From: Diphasiastrum complanatum
Taxonomy: Eukaryota > Streptophyta > Lycopodiopsida > Lycopodiales > Lycopodiaceae
Length of the DNA stretch: 64,000 nt
Assembly (NCBI GenBank): GCA_029204225.1
Contig: CM055098.1
Span: forward strand, 948,501 to 1,012,500
Direction: 5' to 3'
Position numbers and translations under genes: made by a program. The notes below the pieces were generated by a model. It saw only the letters and a program-made list of their open reading frames with translations, did no database searches and had not been told where the DNA came from. How positions within the stretch are numbered: the stretch's first letter is position 1; each line of letters starts with the position of its first letter. Below, piece after piece: positions 36,878 through 47,229 of the stretch.

Positions 36878-37141
36878 TCATAATACTTTAATCAGGCACA
36901 GTAACGTAGTTCTTCCATTAACTTTGAGTTTGTAAGCTTCTGTCGCAAGTTTTGCACGTGATTGGATCCACTGACCAGTCATATGATTTACCTTATTCCT
37001 ATGAGCAGCAAGATCTGCAATCAGCTCCGTCAAAACGCTACGATTCCTATCCATAATAGACTCCATAAACTCGTTTCTGCATGGCGATGCACATTTTGTT
37101 ACTGCTAGCGATTGCAACCAGAGGTTATTCGCAACCACCAT
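36878..37141 (-). other. Exon-like ORF of unknown function (B)
   Basis: An 87-codon minus-strand ORF upstream of the terpene synthase, in DNA less AT-rich than the surroundings. It encodes a helix-prone, mixed-charge stretch (ESIMDRNRSVLTELIADL, then HRNKVNHMTGQWIQSRAKL). A splice acceptor is possible inside it (cgctagcag before the TKCASPC segment) and a donor-like GTTAAT follows AYKLK. The preceding in-frame codon is TAA. I do not recognise the family. It could be part of a small gene with ORF A at 37.6-37.8 kb, or chance. Confidence 0.35.
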
Positions 37142-37639
37142 TTACGCTAAACTCTAGAAAGGCCAACCATCGATTACACAGAACAACTAGCATTCAAATC
37201 CTGTACACAAGTCTAATTGCTACAACTTAAATGTGTGACTATCTACCGAAGGCCAGTAGATTGAGATAGTTGCATCAGCAACCCTATAGAAGTAGTTGCG
37301 ATCTGGACTCGAGCAACCCGGCTTTTGAAAGTTTCTATGCAGAAGCTGGTGGCAGCTGATGTGGAAGCTACTTATCAACCTCAAAATGCCAAGCTCTTCG
37401 TAGTTTACAAGGTGATCTTGCTTCTGACGTAAAGATCAAAACGAGTCAGGCGATCCTACAGTGACTGTGAGCTGAATCGTTCATGTTGCACAGAAATACC
37501 ACGGATTTTTGGACCTTAACCTGGAATTTAGACGAAACGCAAGTCACACGAAACTATTGAACATGGGTAAGAGCAATTAAACTTGAAAGCTCCTGAGTGA
37601 ATGAGCGAGTGAGCATATTTGTGAGTGAATGTGAGTATT

Positions 37640-37830
37640 TGCGCTAGACGATAAGATATAAGAGCGTGAAAAAACCAGCTGCTCTACGACTTTCGCAGCA
37701 CTGTCAGTCAGCAGGCCGATAAGAAATTGCGTATTGACACGCCCGAAGGTCCCAATATTAAGCTGCTTGCCGTCCTGCAACGACGTCCATTCTCCAATTT
37801 CTGCCTCTGTCACAAGATTTAGGACAAGGG
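37640..37830 (-). other. Exon-like ORF of unknown function (A)
   Basis: Minus-strand open frame without an ATG. It encodes a compact, non-repetitive segment with EAEIGEWTSLQDGKQLN and FLIGLLTDSAAKVVEQL, followed by a possible GT donor (GTTTTT). Composition resembles coding DNA more than the flanking sequence does. It would precede ORF B on the same strand. No homologue is recognised, so function is left open. Confidence 0.35.
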
Positions 37831-38082
37831 ACTATTCCTCGTCCTCGCTCACGCTGCAGCAGGACCCACTCTCATGAAATCCAATTTTGTGTGTGTTTGT
37901 GTAACATTTTATGAAAATGAATATACAACCCATTTCACACACTTCATGTATACAATTTCATATGACATAACCTTATTGCAATTGTCCTATGTGCTAGCCT
38001 ACCCATTGCTGAGCTGACCTCAAATTATTAGTTCTAGTATTTAGTTCTGGCTTATTCTCGACATTGGACAACAATCACCCCA

Positions 38083-38331
38083 TAATTGGCGTTTGGGCTC
38101 ATAGTAGACAAGTGGTAGGTTTTAATTGGATCTGACCACAAATGTTTAAACTCATATTCATTTGGGCCGTTCAATTGAAAGGCCCAAACTTCAATTATGC
38201 CTATTAGCAGGCTTGAGCAAGCCTGCTACCCAGTAGCATGCAGCCTTCAATGCACCTCGCCGCAAGACGGCTCGGTGCATGAAGGCTACATGCTACAGCC
38301 GGTAGCTCACGCCCGCTACCTAATCCAAAAC
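38083..38331. repeat. Duplicated module copy 1 with internal palindrome
   Basis: This matches 38768-39007 in the same orientation over about 240 bp (shared tggatctgaccacaaatg and ttcaattgaaaggcccaaac). At 38233-38296 is an inverted repeat of gtagcatgcagccttc with a spacer holding an extra 13 bp, ccgcaagacggct, absent from copy 2. Confidence 0.92.
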
Positions 38332-38635
38332 TTCAGCCCAAAAAGTCTTAGCCTACAAAGGAGTGGTTGTCCTAGGCAAGACATTATAATCAACAAATAC
38401 AAAGTTATATATAAGCTTCAAGGTATATATGTAAACCATATATGCATACGCTTAACAGTACAAATCAGCTATCATCAAATGTGCATAACAATGCACCCAA
38501 ATGGCTACTGAAATTCATGCACGCGTTTACGAAAGGTTTGTGAAGTGTGCATGACATAGTCGTAGGGTAAAGGCCATACAAAAGAGAACAAAATGAAAGA
38601 AAAGAACACCTGCCATGCCAACGTTGTCATGGTAG

Positions 38636-38638
<3 letters not shown>

Positions 38639-38714
<76 letters not shown>
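38639..38714. repeat. (CT)n(CA)n compound microsatellite
   Basis: About 52 bp of CT followed directly by about 24 bp of CA, between the two copies of the duplicated module. Confidence 0.97.
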
Positions 38715-38767
38715 AATTGTCATATTGACATCTTAGAAAAAAGAAAGGTTCCTCACTTGAAGATTGT

Positions 38768-39007
38768 AATTGGCATTTGGGCTTTTAGTAAACAGGTGGC
38801 AGGTTATAATTGGATCTGACCACAAATGTTTAAACTCATATTCATTTGGGTCGTTCAATTGAAAGGCCCAAACTTCAATTATGTCAGTTAGCAGGCTTGA
38901 GCAGGCCTGCTACCCAGTAGCATGCAGCCTTCAATGCACCTCGGTGCATGAAGGCTGCATGCTACAGCTGGTAGCAGGCCTTCTCACGCCCGCTACCTAG
39001 TCCAAAT
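38768..39007. repeat. Duplicated module copy 2 with near-perfect palindrome
   Basis: Partner of 38083-38331. Its core at 38917-38965 is a 49-bp palindrome with arms gtagcatgcagccttc and one unpaired A. Copy 2 has an extra gcaggcctt near the end. Confidence 0.92.
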
Positions 39008-39799
39008 CTCACTTCAAGACTAAACCTTGGTTGTACAAATGGGTCCCCTTCACATCTATGTCTAGAACCCATTATGAGACTTGAGGTATATGCATTAATG
39101 TAACCATCATTACATTACTAGGATTCTAGATATGTAGATACATGTGACCTATGTCAACCCCATCAGTGCTCAGGAAACCTCTTGAGTTGTCCTCAAAAAA
39201 CCTGCATTTTGTAGAACAACTTAGTTATTTGAATAATATTACCTATAAAACGGTATATATGCTTGTATAAAAAATCGTCAGACATTTTATGATGTCGGTT
39301 TTTGAGAAAACTTGTTGGTTTCAATCCTATAGTTTGCCGGTTTTCCTGAGCACTGAACTCCATGACATAGATACCATATACTTAAGAGTCTTCTACACAC
39401 GCAAGGCCTTGTCACGTGTATTAGGGAGGGTCATAGTTGGCACCTTACCCGAATAAATGTCTCATTGTACTCACTAATAAAAATACATGTACTATATGTT
39501 TCCAACAAAAACTAATGAAATTGTTGTTTCGCATGTCTTGTTCATTTTTCTGTAGATTTTGCTCATATTCTTGTTTCAAACCACTTGAATTGATATACAA
39601 AATTCAATCAAATATTATAGAAAATTTTAAAGATAAAAAGTATTAATCAAACATTATTAGTTCATCATCAAAAATTGGGTAATACCTAATTTTATACAAA
39701 ATCTCATTGTAGCTTAAATGTACGATGTTTTGGAATAAAACACATTACAACTAAGGACTAAACCTATATTTCTGATATTGAAGAAAATCGCCATCTTTT
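39008..39799. other. No gene seen
   Basis: AT-rich DNA with only short, motif-free ORFs. Confidence 0.5.
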
Positions 39800-39943
39800 G
39801 TGAGGGGGCATCCCCTAGTTCTCGGGCCACCCTCCCTAACAGGGCCCTTGCCCAAAAAACTACCCTTTTTTGTAGGCGGGCATCCCCTAGTTCTAGGGCC
39901 ACCCACCCTGAAAGGGCCCTTGCCCAAAATAATTTTGCTTCTC
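39800..39943. repeat. 72-bp GC-rich tandem duplication
   Basis: Two units, 39800-39871 and 39872-39943, share gggcatcccctagttct and agggcccttgcccaaaa. They are much more GC-rich than their surroundings and read as short repeated ORFs on both strands, which I do not take as genes. Confidence 0.9.
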
Positions 39944-40090
39944 AATCTACATTCAAGTTGGCCTCTGGAAGGGGCCTTCAAAATAGAAAGATAAACTAGG
40001 ATGGTATAAGATTCAAGCTAGCTAGATGATTTATGATTCAAGTTTGGACATACTTGATCTATAAGTTTAATGACTTTTTATTTGTAGCTA

Positions 40091-40405
40091 AACATCATTT
40101 GTCACTCATCTTCCCACTTGTGGGTTGGTGTATTGTGCTTAAGTTTGCTTGCCCACCCAAGTTTATTCTCAGTATATGATCCAACGAGTTGATATTACAT
40201 ACCAATAAAAATGATTTGACACTCATCTTGTGCTTAAGTTTGCTTGCCAACCCAAGTTTATTCTCTACATATGACCCAACAAATTGATATTACATACCAA
40301 TAAACATTATTTGTCACTCATCTTGTGGGTTGGTGTATTGTGCTTAAGTTTGTTTGCCCACCCAAATTTATTCTATACATATGATGCAACGAGTTTATAA
40401 TACCA
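40091..40405. repeat. Three-copy tandem repeat, unit about 95-118 bp
   Basis: Units begin near 40091, 40209 and 40304 with a ttgtcactcatctt-like start and share gtgcttaagtttg and cccaagtttattct. The middle copy lacks the gtgggttggtgtatt block. Confidence 0.88.
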
Positions 40406-40975
40406 AGAAGAAATCATAACTTTTCCTCTTAGAAATCGGTGACTCAAAGAAGAGAATAAGAAAAACAAAATTTAAAAAGGATTTTGAAAATCCTTGGATC
40501 TTTGCTCCACCAAAATGCCTCGTTATCCCAAACTTGATGGATGTTCTTGTTTTTATTTTTCAACCATTCAATGTCGACATTGTTGGAATTAAGCATCACT
40601 CCAACTCACCAGAATACGAATCATTTGAATTTGAGTCATCAGAACACGAATCATTCGAGTTCGTCTCAATTTCTGAGCACCAGTACATTAGGTAAATATA
40701 TACACACACACACTCTCTCTACGACAACTTTGCAGTCTTACTCTCTGAAGTCGAACGTCTGTGCACGTCTGTGCATCAACCAACTGGAGCAGAAGCGGGA
40801 TCGACGACAAACTCTTCAAGTTTGAGATATTCGACTACATCCTCTTCGATCACCTACAAACTCAAAGTCTTCGTCATCCACACTACCCTATCTAAACACA
40901 AGGGTCCATGGCCTTCTATATGAGAGTAGTAGGGCACCCATTGGAGGGGGGGGGGATCTCTCTAAGACTTGTTTG
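40406..40975. other. No gene seen; may include the start of the Ty3 E LTR
   Basis: An ORF at 40541-40825 is rich in Ser, Thr, His and Asn from short local repeats and has no motif. The LTR of element E must begin somewhere before 40976, but the boundary was not found. Confidence 0.4.
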
Positions 40976-41380
40976 CTTTGCTTATGCTCTAGTGTTGCTA
41001 CTAGTGTGTAGAGTACTTTCTTGTGTGTAGTATGCTTAGGGTCTGGATCTTGCTTATGGTATGGGACATAAGTAGGGTTTGGATCTTGAGTATGATGTAG
41101 TCTGTTGTGGTATGCTTGTGATTTGTTTATGGTTAGCAAAGGGGTGCTAGATAGGTCTTGCTTGGAGCTTGGATCTAGCTATGGTTGGGTGGTGAATCCT
41201 TGAGACCAGCTTGTTATCTATCTTTGTATTTAAGAGTAGGGACATAGGTGGAGGAGAGATCTTTGGAGGCTTGTAGATTCTTACTTGCAGGTGGAGGCAT
41301 CCTAGCTTGGAGTTGGGGAACATCTTGGAGATTGTAGATTGCTTGGAGGACATTTGGAGGCTCTACTCTACTTGTGAAAG
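40976..41380 (+). repeat. 5' LTR region of Ty3/gypsy element E
   Basis: The part 40976-41148 recurs at 44300-44473 (shared gctctagtgttgctactagt and ttatggtatgggacataagt). The LTR end is fixed by the primer-binding site at 41381. The left limit is unknown. Confidence 0.7.
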
Positions 41381-41392
41381 TGGTATCAGAGC
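41381..41392 (+). other. Primer-binding site of Ty3 E
   Basis: TGGTATCAGAGC, a perfect match to the initiator tRNA-Met site, next to the LTR end. Confidence 0.85.
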
Positions 41393-42426
41393 TAGACAAA
41401 GGATGGTAACCTTTCTAACCTTCTTCAAGTTCTATTAAGATCACCAACTAAATTTTTTTTGGAGAAGATTATTGGCTTTTCTAGTTGTAAACAGCTTGTA
41501 GTGGAAGTATCCAATGAATGTAGTTCTCTTTGGAAGAGAGTAGTGATGCTTATAGAGTTGTTTAGGGGCTGATTTTTTATCATGTTAGAGAAGTTTTAAG
41601 GTAAGCGTCGGGTTTTTAGAAGTTCTGAAAAAAGATTTGTGAGATGGTTAGAGGAAGTCTTCCTCTACATACACAAACTTTCTTTTGAAAAAAGATTGAC
41701 TCTAGCTATGTGTTTTGATCAAAACTAGTGTTTTTTTTGCAAAAATGAAGTGTTTGAAGTTCTGATTTTCATTTTGAAGTTCTATTTTTCAGACTTGTAA
41801 ATCTGAAAATCAGATCTGATAGTGAAGCTTTCATCCAAACTTCATTAGTTACATCTTTCTATCTTCTAGTTTCATGAAAATGGCAATGTAGGAAGGGAAT
41901 GGTAGTGTAACTTTGTGCATAAAACAAGTTTTGAAGTTCTATTTTTTGTCATTTTAAAGTTCTGATTTTCAGATCTGTAAATCTGAAAATCAGATCAAAA
42001 AATTGAAATTTTCATAGAGCTTCATTAGTTTCCCATTTCTAGACACTAGTTTCATGGATTTGGAGATCTAGAATAGTGGGAAATGTGAAAATTTTGGTTT
42101 CTTTTGAAATGACAAATGGAAATGGAATTGGAATGGGAACTTTATGTAAACATTAGCTTGGATTAGTTCATTGAAGTTTACATAAAGATTTGGTTTTCAT
42201 TTTTGTTTTGGACTAAGGCAATTGTAGCTTGTTGTTGTTTTTCTCTTAAGCTTGGATTGAACTCGCAAATAGTAGGCTTGGATTGAGCTTACAAACAATA
42301 AGATTGAATGAGTAGAAGTAAATGCTTTTTATTTGCATTGGATGTAAGAATTGTAGCATTTCTATCATTTTAATGTGAGCACCTGTTGTTATATTTGCAT
42401 AATTGGAAAACACACAAGCAACCCCA
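41393..42426 (+). other. Leader of Ty3 E with a 180-bp internal duplication
   Basis: Untranslated leader between primer-binding site and gag. Blocks at about 41740-41910 and 41920-42090 are copies offset by 180 bp. The second holds a perfect 11-bp stem hairpin (gattttcagat with its complement) at 41964-41991. No gene. Confidence 0.65.
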
Positions 42427-43330
42427 ATGGATCAAGCCAATGAAAACCCAACATTTGATCTATCAAACCCATCCAATGTGGCACAAGCGCTTGAACTTTT
42501 ATACCAACAAATTTAAGCCACTAATAAGCAGCTTCTTAAAACTAATCAAAGAGACCAAGACTTAGAGTCAAGGTTAGCCAATCAGAAGAAGCATGTAGTT
42601 CCACCTCCCGTAAAAGTGTTTAAGGGGGAGAAGAAAGATAGGAACTACAAGTGGTAAGTTCTTGGCTAAATGTTCAGAACAAATACTTTGCCATGAACCA
42701 ATTCCCTGAATCTGAAAAGTTATTCATTGTCACCATGTTTCTTGAAGGAAGAGCCTTAGTTTGGTGGGATGACTTAGTTGCAAAGGGCAATCAACCTTGT
42801 ACATGGGACAATTTTTGCAAGCTTTTTAGAAAATATTTTCTACCACTTTTAAGTGACTACGAACACTTCCAAAAGCTGTCATCTAACCATGAATAAAGGT
42901 TTGGAACAATTTATTCAAGATTTTCATGAGTATCTGAATCCACTTTATAGTGACATTCCGCCTAAGGTACAAATGTTGATGTTCATTGATGGGTTACCAA
43001 AAGACTATCAAGTGGATGTTCATAGGAACCATCCAAAAACCCTAGAAGATGCTATTAGGGTTGCAAAATACTTTGATGACACACCTAAGCCACCTAGGGA
43101 TCAACAGCCTAATAAGCAGAAAAAGATTTTTCAATATAAGAGGAAGGATAGGGAAGCTGTTAGTGAAACACATCCCAATTCCAACAATCCTAAGAAAACC
43201 AAGAAAAAATTTAAAAACATTCAAGGTGGCATTGATAAAGTTGAAGCTCGTAAGAAGAACCTATTCTTCAAGTGCAATGGCGAGGTCACCATGCACGTGA
43301 TAGCATCAAAAAACAAGCTTCAATCTCAAG
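42427..43330 (+). pseudogene. Ty3/gypsy E gag
   Basis: The ATG at 42427 opens MDQANENPTFDLSNPSN. A coiled-coil-like stretch follows (QLLKTNQRDQDLESRL), then VKVFKGEKKDRNYK. The retrotransposon gag core is in the next frame: WLNVQNKYFAMNQFPESEK, MFLEGRALVWWDDLV (the conserved GxAxxWW motif) and DNFCKLFRKYFLP. A shift at about 42890 leads to FIQDFHEYLNPLY and FIDGLPKDYQVDVHRNHPKT. A lysine-rich tail follows and one Cys remains of a zinc knuckle (FKCNGEVTMHV). Frameshifts and stops at 42516 and 42656 make it a pseudogene. Confidence 0.82.
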
Positions 43331-43814
43331 TAATCTATCTCGAAGTAATGAGATGGATGTTTGTTTCCTTAGTGCTTTAGTTTTTGGACCTAATGACCTT
43401 ATTTGCATTAAAGGTAAAGTTAATGATCAAGTTGTTAATGCTCTTTTTGACACGGGATCCACTCATAACTTTATTAATGTAAATTTGGTGCAGACGCTAA
43501 ACCTTCCTACCAGAAAAAGTGAGAAAAAATATCGTGTGACAATGGCATCGGGAAGTGATTCCGATTTGATGGATTTTGTTGTTCTTGATGTAGAATTGCA
43601 CATTAAGGATTATTTTGAAATACTAGAATTTCATGTTGTTGCATTAGCTAATTTAGATATTGTTCTTGGGCAACAATGGCATTTTGATAAGAACAAGTCA
43701 TTGAGAATTGATTTTGTTAAAAAATCTTTATCTTTTATGCATGAGAATTTTTTAATTAAGATCAAGGCTAGTTTAACTGTTGACACTAAAAACGTTAACC
43801 CTTATTCTAAATAG
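43331..43814 (+). pseudogene. Ty3/gypsy E aspartic protease
   Basis: A clean open frame with the catalytic motif NALFDTGSTHNFINVNLV near 43440 (DTGS kept), a flap region, then LANLDIVLGQQWHF near 43655, the conserved hydrophobic ILGMDWL-type motif of Ty3 proteases. It reads straight from the gag tail in this frame and ends at a stop at 43812. This is the best preserved domain of element E. Confidence 0.88.
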
Positions 43815-43869
43815 GAACTTAATTCTATTATGAAGAATTATGATTTTATTTATGTTTTCATAATAATAT

Positions 43870-44293
43870 CATTTGCTAGGATGATGAAGAACTTAACATA
43901 AATGTCATGAATATACCCAATGAGAACACTATAGAATTTTAAGCCTATAATGAACTTAGGCATGAATTCAATGATATTTTTTAAGACCTTCCTGTAGGTT
44001 TACCACCAGAAAGGACAGTTGATCATAAAATTGACCTAATATCTAGAGCAATTCTAATCACACAGCGTCCTTATAGGATGAGTACATCGGAAGAATCTGA
44101 GGTAAGTAGGCATTGACATGATTATCTAAAAAAGGGGTGGGTACAACCTAGTAAGTCTCCTTTGGCATCACCAATGGTTCGGTTGCCAAAAATGATGGGA
44201 CTATAAGGTTTTGCATCGACTACAAGAAATTGAACAAGGTAACCGTTAAGAATAGATATACAATGCCGCGGATGGATGATCTAATAGACTATC
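43870..44293 (+). pseudogene. Ty3/gypsy E reverse transcriptase start, truncated
   Basis: Fragments of the reverse transcriptase N-terminus: FNDIF, then DLPVGLPPERTVDHKIDL near 43985-44040 (family: GLPPxRxxDHxIxL), RPYRMS near 44070, [15 protein letters not shown] near 44130-44170 and a frame-shifted CIDYKKLNK region near 44213. The sequence stops at about 44293 and is replaced by LTR-like DNA. Confidence 0.8.
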
Positions 44294-44299
44294 TTGCTT

Positions 44300-44473
44300 T
44301 CTTTGCTTATGCTCTAGTGTTGCTACTAGTGCATCGCATACTTTCTTGTGGCTAGTATGCTTAGGGTTTGGATCTTGCTTATGGTATGGGACATAAGTAG
44401 GATTTGGATCTTGAGTTTGTTACAGTCTATTGTGATATGCTTGTGATTTGTTTATGGTTACCAAGGGGGTGCT
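44300..44473 (+). repeat. LTR fragment of Ty3 E
   Basis: The same sequence as 40976-41148 with scattered changes. It abuts the truncated reverse transcriptase on the left and a copia gag on the right. Confidence 0.85.
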
Positions 44474-44479
44474 ACCAGG

Positions 44480-45663
44480 GAAGCTAAGGATGGCAAAGCT
44501 CTTGCCATTGTATCTCTGAATCTTAAAGATTCACAAATAGCTCACGTAGCTAATTGTTCCAACTCCAAAGAGGCATGGGACATTCTTATTGGTCTATACG
44601 AGACAATAGATGTTTCAACTTGCCTCTTCTTGAGGAAGAAGTTCATGTCGCTCAAGATGAGTGAAGGGACCTCAATCACTGATCATCTAAATGAATCCAA
44701 ACAGCTACTCAATCAGTTAGCTACAGTAGGTTCGCTAGTATTTGATGAAGATGCTAACATGTCTCTTCTCTTATGACAATTTAGTATTGCTACTTAGCAA
44801 TGCTCCTGACCTGTCTCTACAAAAGGTGACAGCAAGTTTATTGTAGGAAGAAGTAACGAAGACAATCACTCTCTATTAAAGTAAGCAAAGGCTCCCGAAG
44901 AAAAAATCTTCAAAGGACAATAAGACAAAAGCTGAGCAAACTGATCCAAACCGGCAATCACAACAGCACAATCGACAGCATCAAAAGCCTCAGACCAGAC
45001 TCTTCTGCAAGTATTATAAGAGAACCAACCACAACATCAAGGATTGTCGAGTTCTCATGCATAACGAAGCAAAGAAGAGATGCAACATGATGAAGGATCT
45101 GATTCTGTCAGAATCTCTCTCGAAGACCCACCACTGCAAATGATACAAGATGTACCCATAAGAAATGCACTTGATTGGTATCTCGATTCTAGTGCTTCTC
45201 AGCACATGACCTCATATAAGTCCTTATTTGAAGATCTCACACCAGCAGATTTGAAGTATGTCTACTTCGGTGACTCAAGTACACTGTAGATTGAAGACAA
45301 AGGATCTGTTCGTCTTTATCTTCCAAATGACAAATTGATCTTGCTCAAGGATGTCCTATACATATCCAAACTGACCAAAAATTTATTGTCAGTCAGCAAG
45401 TTCACTGATCAAGGTTGCAGAGCCATGTTCAATTCAAGACAATGTACCATTCTGGACAAGTATAATAATGAAATTCTCTCTGCAAACAGAGAAGGTAATT
45501 TGTACATTCTGAGTCACGAATATGCACTTTCCACTAATGTGAGTACTTCAAATGCCCAATTATGGCATCGAAGATTAGGACATCTAAACATGAGATCAAT
45601 CTTGTATATGCATCGTAATCGCATGGTCAAGGATTTAATACTAATTTGCCATAACTCCAACTA
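44480..45663 (+). pseudogene. Copia G gag to pre-integrase fragment
   Basis: It starts mid-gag with AKDGKALAIVSLNLKDSQIA and SKEAWDILIGLYETIDVSTC, then a stop and shifts near 44776-45070. A degenerate zinc-knuckle zone is near 45003 (FCKYYKRTNHNIKDC). The protease site WYLDSSASQHMTSYK near 45180 has DSS in place of DSG. Then come LYISKLTKNLLSVSKF near 45357 and LWHRRLGHLNMRSI near 45560, ending at a stop at 45661. Both ends are truncated. It resembles copia C in this region, so it may be the same family. Confidence 0.82.
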
Positions 45664-45949
45664 AAAGTAAACTCTTCCTTAGTTTGCCTCATCAAGCACA
45701 TTAACAATGCTATGTACCTTTCCACATATAGGTTGAACTAGATTGTTGTTTGCCCCTTGAATCTAGAATTCTATCCATTGGCCTGCTTGACTTTGTCACC
45801 ACCCTAAGAGTGACTCATTGATGGTGAAGCAATGCCACTATCACAGGTTGATCATCAAGCTGAAGATGAAGGATGTGATACTCTCTTATTGTAAAAATGA
45901 GATGGAGAATTAAAGATAAACTTATTGAAGAATTCAAAAATTGGAGTCC

Positions 45950-46180
45950 TGATTTGCCAACAAAATGGAACCCGTACTTATGAAGCTACAATTTATTTTG
46001 GTCTTTCCAAAGACTATCATTTGGAGGTCCGTTGTACTCAACCATAGACTTTAGATAATGCAGTGCACTTCACCAATATTTTTGATGGCATGCATGCAAT
46101 AGCCTGCAAAGAGTTTCAAGCCCATAAATCCAAACCCAAAGAAAAGCCATCTTCGAGTATCTTTTAGGCGAAGACTTTTG
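45950..46180 (+). pseudogene. Ty3/gypsy gag C-terminal fragment
   Basis: One frame reads NGTRTYEATIYFGLSKDYHL, then EVRCTQP, a stop, TLDNAVHFTNIFDG and a Lys-rich tail. This matches the end of the Ty3 gag core (family: xYGLPxxYQxEVxxxxPxTLxxA). Short, with no LTR nearby. Confidence 0.6.
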
Positions 46181-46649
46181 ATGTAGATTTCCATTTGGAA
46201 AAAAAGAAAACATCCTAAGTTGGAAAGGGCTGATTTGGATAGAGCCAAGAGCGATGGGTTATGTTCCTCCTATATGGATAGAAGGGGAATGTGCCCAAAG
46301 ATTGTCCAAAGAACATCAACACATTCCTTAAATTGGGACACCAAAAAACTGTCATCATTATGGGTATACAAATATACAAAAAAAAAAAAAAAAAAAAAAA
46401 AACCTCATTTTATCTAGTATATGGCATGTTTTCTTTTTTTTCCTATTGAATTCAATGTGCCTACTTGTAGAATTATAGAATCCAACAAGGACGAATCGAA
46501 TTAGATGATCAAAGAATATCTAAATTGGAATGATATAGCGTTCTTGATTGCAAGAAACTACTATGAGACATAGTAAATGAAATGAAATGCATGACTCCAA
46601 ATTAAAGAGTATAGCTCTAAGAAAAAGAAATTTAACATACAAAATTCAT

Positions 46650-46800
46650 TGAAAATTTGCATACGAGATGGATGAGCACACAAAATTCTCTGAAAAATTA
46701 CATGCAAAATGGATGGGACCATACAAAGTGATAGAGATATTTGACAATGGCCAGCAGACTTGATTACTTGAAACCAGAGTAATGGTTCTCGAGTAAACAA
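46650..46800 (+). pseudogene. Ty3/gypsy integrase C-terminal fragment
   Basis: KLHAKWMGPYKVIEIFDNGQ (about 46695-46755) fits the GPY module that ends Ty3 integrases (family: KLxxRWxGPYxIxxxxxNG). A stop follows. A purine-rich ttgaggaggagg at about 46888 would be the polypurine tract, placing a 3' LTR from about 46902. Confidence 0.65.
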
Positions 46801-46802
46801 AG

Positions 46803-47229
46803 ACTATAAAGAAAAAAAAATTATTTTATTTATTTATCTATTTTTAAGTGATTATTCTATTTATTTTGTAAATGAGATTGTTTCCAATTTGAGGAGGAGG
46901 TATAACATTCTAGAAATATGATTGTTGTGTTATGTGAGAATCTTTTAACAAAATTTTGATCTTTGGTTTGTTTTTAAAGTCCATATCGTATTTTCCTTGT
47001 GTATTTTTAAATCTTGTTCGATCCATCGATTTTAATTAAGATCCTCTACTCGATTTTTAAAAAAAAGCCAAAAAATCTCTATGTGATCACCGGGTTGGAC
47101 TTACACACGCAGGGTGCCAAATCCCTCTCACCTATTAACTAAGGTTAGGGTTGCCTTGGGATCCGCAAACCCTCCAACAGTATCTCCCACCAAAACTGGT
47201 GGCGGTCCCACGACACCTACGAGATGCAG
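46803..47229 (+). other. Probable LTR of the preceding Ty3 fragment; no gene
   Basis: Sequence after the purine tract is AT-rich without ORFs of note. No second copy was found in the window. Confidence 0.4.

Noticed and set aside
40541-40825. 94-codon Ser/Thr/His-rich ORF as a possible host gene
   Set aside because: The composition comes from short local repeats; no motif, no splice support, and it lies at a probable LTR margin.
46376-46402. Poly-A run as the tail of a LINE or processed gene
   Set aside because: No LINE or cDNA-like sequence lies upstream, and no target duplication was seen.
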